A DNA stretch of 64,000 nt, taken from positions 1-64,000 of the forward strand of contig JAMPAI010000007.1 of assembly GCA_023667315.1 (NCBI GenBank). Direction: 5' to 3'. The notes beneath the pieces were generated by a model. The model was given only the letters and a program-made list of their open reading frames with translations. It ran no database searches and had not been told where the DNA came from. Below, in pieces: positions 27,631 to 37,217 of this stretch (position 1 is its first letter; every line of letters starts with the position of its first letter). The position numbers were made by a program, and so were the translations under genes. The DNA comes from Ruminococcus flavefaciens. GTDB lineage: Bacteria; Bacteroidota; Bacteroidia; Bacteroidales; P3.

Positions 27631-29436
27631 CTACATCTTTTCCGGCGCCGTAATCCCCAACAGGTGAAGCCCTTTCTTGAGCGTTACCCCCGTCTGTTGC
27701 ACGAGGGCGAGGCGGAAGGCCTTCAACTGTTCGTTTTCTTCGCGCAACACGTTGGTGTCCTGATAGAAGCCGTTGAAGTCTTTGGCCAAGTCGTAGAGGT
27801 AATTGGCGATCAGCGCGGGGCTGAACTGTTCGCCCGCCTGACGTAATACGGCGGGGTAGGCCGTCAGGTTCTGGATCAGGCTCTTTTCCTTGCCTGAAAT
27901 GCTCAATCCCTTGGTGTCGTAGGCAATGGCTTCGTCGGGATTGAAGCCGCTCTTGCGCAGCAGCGAGCGGATTCGCGCGTGAGTGTATTGCAGGAACGGG
28001 CCGGTGTTGCCGTTAAAGTCGATCGATTCCTTTGGATTGAACAGCATGTTCTTTACCGGATCCACCTTCAGGATAAAGTATTTGAGCGCGCCCATGCCCA
28101 GTTCGAAATAGAGTTGCTCCATTTCGTCCTTGTTTCCGTCTTGGGGCGAGATGCCTTTGGCGGCGCGGATTTCCTCGCTGGTCTCGCGGGCGGTCTCGGT
28201 CATCTTCACCATCAAATCATCGGCATCCACCACCGTGCCTTCGCGCGACTTCATCTTGCCTTCGGGCAGTTCCACCATGCCGTACGAAAGGTGCGTTATC
28301 TTCTCGCCCCAGGCATAGCCCAACTTGCGCAGCACGCGTTTGAGCACGTCGAAATGGTAGTTCTGCTCGTTACCCACCACATAAATCAAGCGGTCGGCAT
28401 CGAAATCCTGCTGACGCAGACGCGCCGTGCCCAGATCCTGGGTCATATATACCGAGGTGCCGTCCTTACGCAGCAAAAGTTTCTCATCTAATCCCTCATC
28501 GCGCAGGTCCGCCCACACCGAACCGTCTTCGCGCTTCACCAACACACCCTTTTCCAATCCCTCCATCACCATGCTCTTGCCCAACAGATAGGTGTCCGAT
28601 TCATAATAAATCTTGTCGAAGTCCACGCCCAATTTCGCATAGGTGGCATCGAAACCCGCATATACCCAGGTGTTCATCTTCCGCCACAAGGCGCGGATTT
28701 CTTCGTCTCCGTCCTCCCATTTCTTGAGCATGGCCTGAGCCTCCTGCATCAACGGGGTCTGTCGTTCGGCCTCGTCTTTCTCCATGCCGGGGTGGGCGGC
28801 CAGTATCTTGTCGGTCTCTTCCTTGAGGTGATTGCTGAAAATCACATAGTATTTGCCCACCAGATGGTCGCCTTTCATGCCGGAACTCTCGGGCGTCTCG
28901 CCGTTGCCCCAACGTAGCCACGCCAACATCGACTTGCAGATATGCACGCCGCGGTCGTTCACTAAGTTCACTTTCTTTACCGCATAGCCGTTGGCCTTGA
29001 GGATTTCAGCCACCGACCAGCCGAGCAGGTTGTTGCGGATATGCCCCAGGTGCAGGGGTTTGTTGGTGTTGGGCGAAGAATATTCGATAACGATGGGTTC
29101 GGAACCCTTGGCTTCGGGCGCTTTTTCGCGGCGCAGGGCGTCCAGGTGGTTCACCCAGTAGGCATCGCTTATCGAGAGGTTCAGGAAGCCTTTCACGGTA
29201 TTGAATTCCGTGATGTCGGGGCAGTTTTCCTTAAGGTATTCGCCGATCAGCCTGCCCGTTTCCTCGGGGCTTTTCCTGGCTGCCTTTACAAAGGGAAACA
29301 CCACCAGGGTAAGGTCTCCCTCGAATTTCCTGTCGGTTTTCTGAAACTGAACACATCCTTCTTTCGCTTCAAGATCAAACAATTGCTTAACGGCCTGAAC
29401 CGTAAGTTTTTCCAAAACACTTTCAATGCTTGCCAT
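27631..29436 (-). CDS. argS: Arginyl-tRNA synthetase
   Basis: 601 aa from the ATG at 29436; the open frame extends 19 residues further up over the promoter, so I reject the longer start. Class I signature SSPNTNKPLHLGHIRNNLL (HIGH) near residue 128, the KMSKS loop as GKMKSREGTVVDADDL near residue 392, and a C-terminal DALR anticodon-binding domain. It charges tRNA-Arg. Confidence 0.97.
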   Translation of the reverse strand: MASIESVLEKLTVQAVKQLFDLEAKEGCVQFQKTDRKFEGDLTLVVFPFVKAARKSPEETGRLIGEYLKENCPDITEFNTVKGFLNLSISDAYWVNHLDALRREKAPEAKGSEPIVIEYSSPNTNKPLHLGHIRNNLLGWSVAEILKANGYAVKKVNLVNDRGVHICKSMLAWLRWGNGETPESSGMKGDHLVGKYYVIFSNHLKEETDKILAAHPGMEKDEAERQTPLMQEAQAMLKKWEDGDEEIRALWRKMNTWVYAGFDATYAKLGVDFDKIYYESDTYLLGKSMVMEGLEKGVLVKREDGSVWADLRDEGLDEKLLLRKDGTSVYMTQDLGTARLRQQDFDADRLIYVVGNEQNYHFDVLKRVLRKLGYAWGEKITHLSYGMVELPEGKMKSREGTVVDADDLMVKMTETARETSEEIRAAKGISPQDGNKDEMEQLYFELGMGALKYFILKVDPVKNMLFNPKESIDFNGNTGPFLQYTHARIRSLLRKSGFNPDEAIAYDTKGLSISGKEKSLIQNLTAYPAVLRQAGEQFSPALIANYLYDLAKDFNGFYQDTNVLREENEQLKAFRLALVQQTGVTLKKGLHLLGITAPEKM

Positions 29437-29467
29437 AGTCGTTGTTCTTTTGCCGGGGTGAAACTCA

Positions 29468-29475
29468 CAAAGGTA
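29468..29475 (-). promoter_or_regulatory. -7 promoter box TACCTTTG for argS
   Basis: A perfect TAnnTTTG on the minus strand, 32 bp before the argS ATG. Confidence 0.65.
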
Positions 29476-29556
29476 CGAATAAACCCAAAGCAAAATAAAC
29501 CGCCACTTTTTTGGACACCTCAGACTGTGGTCTTTTTGTGATAAATTTGGAAAAAA

Positions 29557-30711
29557 TTAGATGAAATCAGTAAACTGAAACAAGGAGGGTTGTTCAGGCG
29601 TCTGGATGGAGTTGCGTTTATTGTCAACAAATTCCAATATCTCTCTAACCGATATGGCTATTTTTTTCGCAAACAAAACAGGAACTGCATTTCCTATCTG
29701 CAATTGAACATCTCGCTTGTTTTCTCCAATAAAAACCCAATCATCAGGGAATGTCTGCAATCGGGCATATTCTCGTGCGGTAAAAGCCCGTAATCTACTT
29801 GCAGATATTCTCCATAACTTTGCACATGATTCTGGGTTTCTTACATACAGTTCATCTGTTCTATCTTTTTGAATCCTTTTTGCTGTTACATGACCTTGAG
29901 CCCACCCCCATACAGTAGCAGTATCAACAGCAGGAAATGGCGAATTGAAATCGCGGATGGGATTCCCCTCAGAGGCGGTTCTGCTAAATCTGACAGGAAC
30001 AGCTATTTCATTACTGTCAAAATTTTCTCCAGTCTCGGTATGAGCATAACTTTTGAAACCCCATTCAGGATTATGATTTGGCAAAGATATGTTAAAATCC
30101 TGTCCTATGTCGAATAAAAAATCCTTTATAGGTGTATCCTTCTCTCCTTTTGGAAAACAAAATGCTGAAAACTTTGGATTCTTATAAGCAAAAAAGATAA
30201 ACCTCCTTCTTGTCTGTGGAACCCCGTAATTAGAAACCCTAAATGATTGAAAAACAGTTGTGTATCCTATCTTTGAGAGTTCTTCTGCTATCTGAATTGC
30301 AAATGGTTTCCCTGTTTCAGGGTGGTTCATTGTCCTTAAATTAAGAACATTCTCCATTACAATTAGCCTTGGTTGAACAAATTCTGCAATCCTTATTACA
30401 TGTCGATATAAGGAATTTCTTTCATCATATGCATCTCTTTTACCTCCAAGTGAAAATCCTTGACAAGGGAAGCCTGCAAGAAGGACATCTACATCATTTT
30501 TATACTGGGGCTTATATTCTCTAACATCTTGCAATAAAACATTCCAATTGGGTCTATTGTATTGCATCGTGCGAACGGCAACATCGAGAATATCACTCGA
30601 TTCAATGTGTAAAAATCCCGCCTTTTCGAATCCTAAGTCAAGCCCGCCAGCACCTGAAAAGAGACTCAAAAAGGTATATGAAGATTTCTCTTTTTGCTCT
30701 ATTAAAAACAT
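29557..30711 (-). CDS. DNA cytosine-5 methyltransferase (type II R-M)
   Basis: 384 aa from the ATG at 30711, which overlaps the end of the upstream gene as TGATATG; a start 11 codons earlier is possible but would lie inside that gene. Motif I LFSGAGGLDLGF (residues 18-29), motif IV catalytic Cys83 in GFPCQGFS, motif VI MENVLN (Glu120), motif VIII QTRRRFIF, and the C-terminal motif X IGNAVPVLFAKKIA. It methylates cytosine at C5 to protect host DNA from the adjacent nuclease. The recognition site cannot be read by eye. Base use is clearly AT-richer than the flanking core genes, pointing to transfer. Confidence 0.93.
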   Translation of the reverse strand: MFLIEQKEKSSYTFLSLFSGAGGLDLGFEKAGFLHIESSDILDVAVRTMQYNRPNWNVLLQDVREYKPQYKNDVDVLLAGFPCQGFSLGGKRDAYDERNSLYRHVIRIAEFVQPRLIVMENVLNLRTMNHPETGKPFAIQIAEELSKIGYTTVFQSFRVSNYGVPQTRRRFIFFAYKNPKFSAFCFPKGEKDTPIKDFLFDIGQDFNISLPNHNPEWGFKSYAHTETGENFDSNEIAVPVRFSRTASEGNPIRDFNSPFPAVDTATVWGWAQGHVTAKRIQKDRTDELYVRNPESCAKLWRISASRLRAFTAREYARLQTFPDDWVFIGENKRDVQLQIGNAVPVLFAKKIAISVREILEFVDNKRNSIQTPEQPSLFQFTDFI

Positions 30712-30712
30712 A

Positions 30713-31558
30713 TCACAATACTGGAATTTCTGGAATATAGGCAACCCGCTCTTTGGATTGCCTCTTTTTACAACTACTAAAAATGTCCTTCAATATAGTC
30801 AACTCCTCATTTGGCGATTTGGGGCTGTTTGTTTTATCTACCAAAGAATAGTAAAATGAGTTACCATATTTGTCGGTTCTCTCAACTTCCTCTTTAACAA
30901 AGAGGTTAAGATGTGAACCATCAATTAAAGCTCTTTTTGCAACAAACAGTTGCCTAAAAGAAAAGAATGAAAGATCTGAGTTCAATGGATTGGGATAGGT
31001 ATACATTTTTCTGTGGCGGACAGAACCCTCACCATAAGATCCATGATTGTATTCTGTGAAATTTGAATATTTAGCTTCCTTATGAAGTTCAAAATCATAA
31101 TTAAGGAAATCCCCATCCATTATGATCAATGTTATTATCTCTGTACTATTGGGATTGAGCAGTGCGAATAAATAATAACAAGGCACAATGGTTGTGTCTT
31201 TACCGACTTTTACCATTGCACGCCCACAAGGTAGGCAGCTATTATAATCAATTGTCAAGCCTCTTGGGTCTTTTCCATTAGCCTTTTGAATTAATTTTTT
31301 TATTTCTAAACCGACTATGGTATTGGTTTGCTTTTCTCTTATGATTATATCAGGGGTTGTGAGTTTCCCTGCATGAACAACTTCATAGTTATCTGGAAGA
31401 ACTTGTTTTAATTGTTCTTCTATCCAACAATCAAAAGGGTCATCCTGCACGGTTCCCACAACATCTGCTGGTCTTAGACAAACAGGTATGCCATCATTGG
31501 TCTTTGTGGCAATCAATCCTTCGTATAGAGAAAGAACAACTTCAAGTTCCTTGTTCAT
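30713..31558 (-). CDS. Probable type II restriction endonuclease
   Basis: 281 aa, AT-rich like its partner. A PD-(D/E)xK nuclease centre is visible: TPD70 followed 14 residues later by LE85IK87. An LPCGRAMVKVG stretch and FYYSLVDKT follow. I cannot assign a named family with confidence (NgoPII-like enzymes are one possibility). The gene precedes and overlaps the C5 methyltransferase start, the usual layout of a type II pair, and has its own TATCTTTG box about 150 bp upstream. Confidence 0.8.
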   Translation of the reverse strand: MNKELEVVLSLYEGLIATKTNDGIPVCLRPADVVGTVQDDPFDCWIEEQLKQVLPDNYEVVHAGKLTTPDIIIREKQTNTIVGLEIKKLIQKANGKDPRGLTIDYNSCLPCGRAMVKVGKDTTIVPCYYLFALLNPNSTEIITLIIMDGDFLNYDFELHKEAKYSNFTEYNHGSYGEGSVRHRKMYTYPNPLNSDLSFFSFRQLFVAKRALIDGSHLNLFVKEEVERTDKYGNSFYYSLVDKTNSPKSPNEELTILKDIFSSCKKRQSKERVAYIPEIPVL

Positions 31559-31706
31559 TGCGATTCTTTATGTACAAGAAAAACTTCCCAATAATTCTGA
31601 CAGGCGACCAAACTTTTCGCGGCTATGGGGGAGTTTCCCTTTATGTTGTTTGTATTTCTACATTATGTCTTGGCCAGTTTGACAGCGACAAACCGCATTC
31701 AAACCA

Positions 31707-31714
31707 CAAAGATA
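31707..31714 (-). promoter_or_regulatory. -7 promoter box TATCTTTG for the R-M pair
   Basis: A perfect TAnnTTTG on the minus strand. It would give a leader of about 140 nt before the endonuclease ATG at 31558. Confidence 0.5.
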
Positions 31715-31799
31715 ATCAAATTTTTTGAGATGGTTTAATTGAAAATCAAGATTAAAATTATCAGTATCAGAATATTACATTATGTCAACCCAGTGTGGT

Positions 31800-32080
31800 T
31801 CAGCACAAACTTCGGGATGCAATGCGTTTGTTGATTGCATAACCTTGGAACAGGTATTGCTTCAACACCTTGTTGGCTCAAATGCGAAACCGGGTGCCGC
31901 GTTTTGATTTGACGCGATAACCGACGGAGATGATGATATCAAGATTGTAAAACTTTGTTTCTGTTTGCTGTGTAAAGCTCTTTCTACGACACCTTATTTT
32001 TTGGTGTGTGCAAATTTTGCACATGCCAAGGATTCATCGAGTTCACTTTCTTAAATATGTTGTTTATGTGGCATCCGATA
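31800..32080 (-). pseudogene. RhuM-family gene remnant, frameshifted
   Basis: Read on the minus strand in three shifting frames, the segment gives HINNIFK, then ESELDESLACAKFAHTKK, then RKSFTQQTETKF and YNLDIIISVGYRVKSKRG, then TRFRI-stop-ANKVLKQYLFQGYAINKR. This is the conserved core of RhuM-family (virulence RhuM / DNA-binding) proteins, in which the stop corresponds to the Trp of FRIWA. At least two frameshifts and two stops are present and both ends are missing. It borders the R-M pair and the DMT gene and looks like debris of an older mobile insertion. Confidence 0.85.
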
Positions 32081-33013
32081 TCAGTCCTGTCTTTTGGAAT
32101 AACTCTGCCATCTGTGCTTGCGGAAGCCACTCATCTTCCCGGCCAGATAGACCCCGCCGATGGTGAGTGCCGCGCCCAGCAGCATGACGGGCGTTACCGG
32201 CTCATGCAGCACGAAAAAGGAAGCCGTGGCCGTTACCACGGGCGAGAGGTAGATGTAGTTGGTGGCCCGGATGGGGTCGAGGTTCTTGAGCACCTTGTTC
32301 CAGAAGAAAAAGCAGAGCAGCGAGGCCACGATGCCCAAAAAGAGCAGGTTTCCGAACACCACGGGGCGTTGCAGCAGCGACAGGTCTTCCGCCCGGAACG
32401 AGCTGATATAGAGCGGCAGGATCGTGAGCAGTCCGTAGAAGAACACCTTGCGGGTGATGAACAGGTTGTTGTAGCCGCGTTCCAGTTTCTTGACCAGTAC
32501 CGTGTAGAAGCCCCAGCAGAGTGCGGCGGCCAGGCAGAGCAGGTCGCCCTTGGGCGAGAGGTGCAGCACGAAATGCCCGTTCAATATCACGCAGGCAACT
32601 CCTGAAAGGGCGATGAGCGAGCCGGCCCAGAACCGTTTGCGCAGGGGCGAGGTGTCCGAAGGAGAGAAAAGGCGCAACAGGAGCGCAGTAACAAGGGGCG
32701 CGATGCAGAGGATCAGCGCGATATTGTTGGTGGCGGTGTAGGTGAGCGCCGAATTTTCGGTGTAGAAATACAGCGAGCCGCCCGTAATTCCAGCCAGGGC
32801 GCACAATAGCTCGTCTTTTCCGCTCTTGGCACGCCATTGCTTCGGATAGCAGACGGCCATGAGCAGGTAGGCGAGTAGGAAGCGGTAAAAGAAGATTTCC
32901 TGCGGGTTGAGCCCGTGGTTCAGCAGCAGCTTGGTGGAAACGAAGGTGGAGCCCCATACCGTCACGATGCCGAGCGCCAGAAGATGATAGCCCCAATGCG
33001 GTTTCGTGTTCAT
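32081..33013 (-). CDS. DMT superfamily (EamA) transporter
   Basis: 310 aa from the ATG at 33013; the open frame runs far into the preceding gene but the family start is MNTKPHWGYHLLALGIVTVWGSTF. Ten hydrophobic helices in two EamA repeats, with FYRFLLAYLLM and TATNNIALILCIAPLVTALL in the first and NYIYLSPVVTATASFFVLHEP in the second. It probably exports a small metabolite. It starts 2 bp after the stop of the LptD-like gene, so it is likely co-transcribed. The last codons touch the RhuM remnant, so the C-terminus may have been altered. Confidence 0.92.
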   Translation of the reverse strand: MNTKPHWGYHLLALGIVTVWGSTFVSTKLLLNHGLNPQEIFFYRFLLAYLLMAVCYPKQWRAKSGKDELLCALAGITGGSLYFYTENSALTYTATNNIALILCIAPLVTALLLRLFSPSDTSPLRKRFWAGSLIALSGVACVILNGHFVLHLSPKGDLLCLAAALCWGFYTVLVKKLERGYNNLFITRKVFFYGLLTILPLYISSFRAEDLSLLQRPVVFGNLLFLGIVASLLCFFFWNKVLKNLDPIRATNYIYLSPVVTATASFFVLHEPVTPVMLLGAALTIGGVYLAGKMSGFRKHRWQSYSKRQD

Positions 33014-33015
33014 GC

Positions 33016-35757
33016 CTAATAGTAATTGTCGATATACGACTTGCTCTTCTGCGCCTTGAGGCTCTGGAAGATGCCGCTCTTTACGCGGATGTGGAAATTC
33101 CACTCGGTGCGGTAGCCGAAAGGCACCCAGTAGAAGCCCATTTCCCAGCAGTGCAGGTCGCGGCTGAAGCTGATGGTGGTGATCGTGAATTTCTTGGCCT
33201 GCACGTCGAAGCCGGTGCCGAAATTGATGTCGAACTTGTCGGTTATCTTTACGTTGCCCGAAAGCGTGATGGTCTGCACCAGGTCGTGGCTCAACTTGCC
33301 GTTGCGTGCATCGGGCGTGACGATGTAGTTCAGGTTGTAGCCGATGTTGAGGTTCCACGGAGCCTTGAAGTCGATCGGCTGCAGGAAGATGTCGGTGGGG
33401 TCGTACAGGTCGGAGGCGTAATAGGGGTGCTGCGGTTTTTCCTGCGTCTGTCCGTTCTGCTTGGGATTGGCCTTGGGGTTCAGGTTCCAGGCCAGCGACA
33501 CCGAAAGGTCGGTGCGGGTGAACCGCAGCCCCTTGTATTTGTTGTCGACCCAGAAGAATTCGTTGTAGCGCCGCCCGTCCTTGTCGGCCTTGTAGAAGTC
33601 GAACGACGCGCCCACATTCACGTTGAGCCGTTGGAACAGCACGGTGCGCGCGCTGATGGTGATGGGCGCCCAGCGCAGGGAGTCGGCCGCCATGTTGTAG
33701 GAGGTGCTCACGGTAAGGTTGTCGATCAGCTTTATCTTCTTCTCTCCGCTCACGGTGTCTTTCTTGCTGCGCACCTTCATGTCGAAGGTGTTCTTGAGCG
33801 AGAGGTTGATGCTGCCCACCATGCCGGAGGCCGGGCCGCCGTAGATGTTGTTGGCGTATTTGGAGTAGAGGTGTTCCACGCCGTTGGGATCGGTGTAGGT
33901 GGCGTACGCGCCCCAGAAAGGCTTGCTGAAATCGGGACGGTAGGTGATGCCGACGGTGGGGGTCATTACGTGGCGGAACGCCTTGATCCAGCCTTTGCGG
34001 AACTTGAAGATTCCGTAAACGTTGAACGAAAGGTTGGTGTTGTAGCTGAACTGGCGCGTGGTCTTGAATCCCTTGTTCTTGATGTCGATGAGGTTCTGTT
34101 CGGGATCATAGCCCTTGGTGGTGTTGTTGAGGTACCACATTTCGTTGTAGTCGAACGAATTGGTCCAGTTCAGGTACTTGAATATCTTTACCGTGCTGGC
34201 CAGTCGGGCGGTCTGCTTGATGCCGTTGTTCATGTTGTCCAGCGTCTGCTGGCTGAAGAAGTTGGTGTCGAACGCGCGGATGTTGTTTTGCGCCAGCAGG
34301 CTGTAGTTGAAGCTGATGGTCTCGTACCAGCGGCGCTTGCCCACGGCTTTCTTGCGGCGGAAGGGGTAGAGCTGATCCACCGAGAGGCTCACCGTAGGCA
34401 GCGTGAGGTTGAAGGCCCGCGTGTAGGTGTTGTAGTCGGCCGAGGCGTTGAGCGCCAGATGCAGTTTCTGCGCGAAGTCGAGCGAGTAGGAGATGTTGGA
34501 GGTGGTGGAACTGGTAAGGTAGTCGCTCAGGTTGCCCGAGTACTTGCTGTAGGAACTGTTGGTGAAGTTCACGTTGGCCGAAAAGCGGCTGTTGGGGCGG
34601 GCCTTTGAATCCTGCGAGTGCGACCACTGGATCTTGAAACCGTTCTGATGGGCGCGGTGCGGAAGCCCGCGTTCGTCCTGATAGATCCATGAGTAGCCGA
34701 AGTTGAGGGCACCGCTGAACTTGTAGCGCACCGCGTAACGGAAATCGGCGCGTATCTCCCAGTTGCCGCCCGTGTAGGCGTCGGCTTCCGCCTTCAGGTC
34801 GAAGAAGTCGTTGAAGTTGAGGTAGGCACCGAAACCCTTGAAGAAGAAGCCGGCGCGGCGGGTCTGCCCGAAACTGGGGAAAAGGATGCCCGAACGGTGC
34901 TTCTTCTGGTTGGGGATGGCGGCGAAGGGCAGCACCAGGGGCGTGGGAACATCTTCGATAAACATCATGGCCGAACCCAGGATGATTGCCTTTTGCGGCA
35001 CCACCTTGGCCTTGAACGCGCGCAGGTCGTAGTGCGGGTTCTCCAGGTCGCAGGACGTAAAGCGCGCCCCCTTGATGAACGAAACGTCGTTCTCGTATTT
35101 CTTGACCACGTTGCCGTGCACATAGACTTCTTCCTGAATCGTCATCACGTCTTTGATGATGCCTTTCTTGGTGTTGAAGTTGTAGCGTATCTCCTTGGCG
35201 TCGAACTGGTTCTTGCTGTCTTCGAAATGGGGAACGCCCACTTCGAGCCCCAGGCTGTCGAAGGTGGGTTGCGCCAGCACTTCCGAACCGGGTAGGTTCA
35301 CCTCCATATAGTCCGATTCCAAGTGAAAGCCGCTGTAGTTGACCACAGCTTCCGAGAACAGGTGTGCGATGCGGGTGTTCAAATCTACATACACCGAATC
35401 GACGGCGGTGTAGTCCAGCACGTCTTCGATGGTGGAGCTTTGGTGGAGGAATCCGGCGCTGTCGGTGGAAAATTCGGCGGAACCGTCGGGAAAATCGAGG
35501 GAATCGGCGGCGAATCCCGTAGTGTCGGAAGCCGGGACGGAAAGGCTGTCCGTAAGGGGCAATGCGGAGGAATCCTGTGGCAGGGAAAGGCTGTTGCGGG
35601 ACGATACGGCCGCAGTGTCGCCCAAGGGAAGGGCTTCGGCGGGCGATACGGTGGGGGCGTTGCCCGACACCGCGTTGCGGCTGCCGGAACAGGCACACAG
35701 AAAGCAGAGCGCCAGTCCCGTTAACCACAATAGGGAATAAGGGGAGTGGAGATTCAT
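33016..35757 (-). CDS. lptD: LPS-assembly protein LptD-like outer membrane protein
   Basis: 913 aa from the ATG at 35757; five further codons are open upstream. The N-terminal hydrophobic segment ends FLCAC, which could be a signal peptide or a lipobox. After a Ser/Pro-rich linker comes an OstA-like strand region (YVHGNVVKKYENDVSFIKGARFTSCD), then a long beta-barrel with many alternating aromatic strands (GYSWIYQDERG, SFNYSLLAQN, FTRTDLSVSLAWNLNP) to the C-terminal YIDNYY. This is the Bacteroidota form of LptD, which inserts LPS into the outer leaflet. It is divergent from the amidase gene. Confidence 0.88.
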   Translation of the reverse strand: MNLHSPYSLLWLTGLALCFLCACSGSRNAVSGNAPTVSPAEALPLGDTAAVSSRNSLSLPQDSSALPLTDSLSVPASDTTGFAADSLDFPDGSAEFSTDSAGFLHQSSTIEDVLDYTAVDSVYVDLNTRIAHLFSEAVVNYSGFHLESDYMEVNLPGSEVLAQPTFDSLGLEVGVPHFEDSKNQFDAKEIRYNFNTKKGIIKDVMTIQEEVYVHGNVVKKYENDVSFIKGARFTSCDLENPHYDLRAFKAKVVPQKAIILGSAMMFIEDVPTPLVLPFAAIPNQKKHRSGILFPSFGQTRRAGFFFKGFGAYLNFNDFFDLKAEADAYTGGNWEIRADFRYAVRYKFSGALNFGYSWIYQDERGLPHRAHQNGFKIQWSHSQDSKARPNSRFSANVNFTNSSYSKYSGNLSDYLTSSTTSNISYSLDFAQKLHLALNASADYNTYTRAFNLTLPTVSLSVDQLYPFRRKKAVGKRRWYETISFNYSLLAQNNIRAFDTNFFSQQTLDNMNNGIKQTARLASTVKIFKYLNWTNSFDYNEMWYLNNTTKGYDPEQNLIDIKNKGFKTTRQFSYNTNLSFNVYGIFKFRKGWIKAFRHVMTPTVGITYRPDFSKPFWGAYATYTDPNGVEHLYSKYANNIYGGPASGMVGSINLSLKNTFDMKVRSKKDTVSGEKKIKLIDNLTVSTSYNMAADSLRWAPITISARTVLFQRLNVNVGASFDFYKADKDGRRYNEFFWVDNKYKGLRFTRTDLSVSLAWNLNPKANPKQNGQTQEKPQHPYYASDLYDPTDIFLQPIDFKAPWNLNIGYNLNYIVTPDARNGKLSHDLVQTITLSGNVKITDKFDINFGTGFDVQAKKFTITTISFSRDLHCWEMGFYWVPFGYRTEWNFHIRVKSGIFQSLKAQKSKSYIDNYY

Positions 35758-35867
35758 CTTACAGAGCCGCATGCCCGAAATTTTGCGTATTTTTGCCTTC
35801 TATACGAAAAGTGCATAAAGGGCAAATTTACGTAAATCCCCAAACTTAATAAAACGACAGCCCGTTG

Positions 35868-37217
35868 ATGAACTGTTTAAGAATATTGTGCTGCACGCTT
35901 CCACTTGTACTCGGCCTGCTGATGCCGGGACAGGCGCAGGTGGTGTCGGACAAGGTGGACGTTTTGGTAATCGATCCCGGTCATGGAGGCAAAGACCCCG
36001 GCTGTGTGGGCAAGAAGGCGCGCGAGAAAGACGTGGTGCTGGCCGTGGCCCTCAAGTTCGGCAAGATGGTAACGGAAAGGTTTCCTGACGTAAAGGTGGT
36101 CTATATCCGCAGCGACGACCGCTTTATCGAACTTTGGAAACGTGGCCAGATCGCCAACGACCACCATGCCGACCTTTTCGTGTCCATCCACTGCAACGCC
36201 GCCAAATCGACTTCGGCGCGGGGCATGGAAACCTGGCTGCGGGGGGCGCAGAAAAACGACGCGAACCTGGCCGAGGTGCAGCGCGAGAACGCCGTAGTGT
36301 ATCAGGAACAGAACCACGAGAAGAACTACAGCCAGAGCTGGATGGACGTGGTTACGGCCACCGTGCACCAGGACGCGGGTTTCGAGAACAGTGTCTATTT
36401 CGCCCAGGAACTGCAGGGGCTTTACAAGAAGAATATATCCTCGCCCAACCGGGGTATCAAGCAGGGGCCTTTCTATGTGCTGTGGAAGTCGGCGCGCCCC
36501 TCCATCCTTACCGAACTGGGTTTTTTGAGCAATCCTGAAGACGAGAAGTTCCTGCTTTCCGAAGAAGGTCAGAAAACGGTGGCCAAGTGCCTGCTGGAAG
36601 CCTTTGCCAAGTACAAGCAGCGTATCGACAAACGTTCGGCGGCGCAATCCGCGCCCGCTTCGGAACCTGCAGCGAAACCCGTTCCCGAAAATCCGAAACC
36701 CGCTCCTGAACCTAAGCCCGTGGAACAACCGCAGGCACCCGTAAAGGAAACGCCCGCCGAAGAGATACGGGCCGAGAGTGCGGCACCTGAATTCGCCAAG
36801 GAGGAATCCGTACAGGAAGCGAAACAGGAAACCAAACAGGAAGGGCAACAGGAAGCGAAGTCGGAATCCAAAACGGAAAATCAACCGGAAGCAAAACCCG
36901 AAATTCAGCCTAAACCGGCCGATACCCTTAAAAAATGCACGATAGAATTCCGGGTGCAGCTGGCCGCCTCGAGCAAGGATCTGGAACTTAAACCCTACAA
37001 TTTCAAGGGGCTTTCAAATCTAAGCAAGTATTACGACAAGACACAGTCACTCTACAAATACTATTATTCGCGTTCAACCACTTTCGAAGGCATACAGCAG
37101 GCCGTCCAGGAAGCAAAGAACGCGGGCTATGCCTCGGCATTCGTGGCGGCTTTCGAAAACGGGGAGCCGGTGGCCTTGCAGCAGGCTCTCGATAAACTCA
37201 AAACAGACAGGAAATGA
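35868..37217 (+). CDS. N-acetylmuramoyl-L-alanine amidase with C-terminal SPOR-like domain
   Basis: 449 aa from the ATG at 35868 (the codon before it is TTG). Signal peptide residues 1-24. The Amidase_3 domain has VLVIDPGHGGKDPG (zinc His39), DLFVSIHCNAAKS (second His) and PSILTELGFLSNPEDE (catalytic Glu). A low-complexity Glu/Lys/Pro/Gln linker (about 260-345) leads to a C-terminal region (IEFRVQLAASSKDLEL, YASAFVAAFENG) of SPOR-like pattern. It splits septal peptidoglycan for cell separation. The MCE gene overlaps its stop by ATGA. Confidence 0.94.
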   Translation: MNCLRILCCTLPLVLGLLMPGQAQVVSDKVDVLVIDPGHGGKDPGCVGKKAREKDVVLAVALKFGKMVTERFPDVKVVYIRSDDRFIELWKRGQIANDHHADLFVSIHCNAAKSTSARGMETWLRGAQKNDANLAEVQRENAVVYQEQNHEKNYSQSWMDVVTATVHQDAGFENSVYFAQELQGLYKKNISSPNRGIKQGPFYVLWKSARPSILTELGFLSNPEDEKFLLSEEGQKTVAKCLLEAFAKYKQRIDKRSAAQSAPASEPAAKPVPENPKPAPEPKPVEQPQAPVKETPAEEIRAESAAPEFAKEESVQEAKQETKQEGQQEAKSESKTENQPEAKPEIQPKPADTLKKCTIEFRVQLAASSKDLELKPYNFKGLSNLSKYYDKTQSLYKYYYSRSTTFEGIQQAVQEAKNAGYASAFVAAFENGEPVALQQALDKLKTDRK

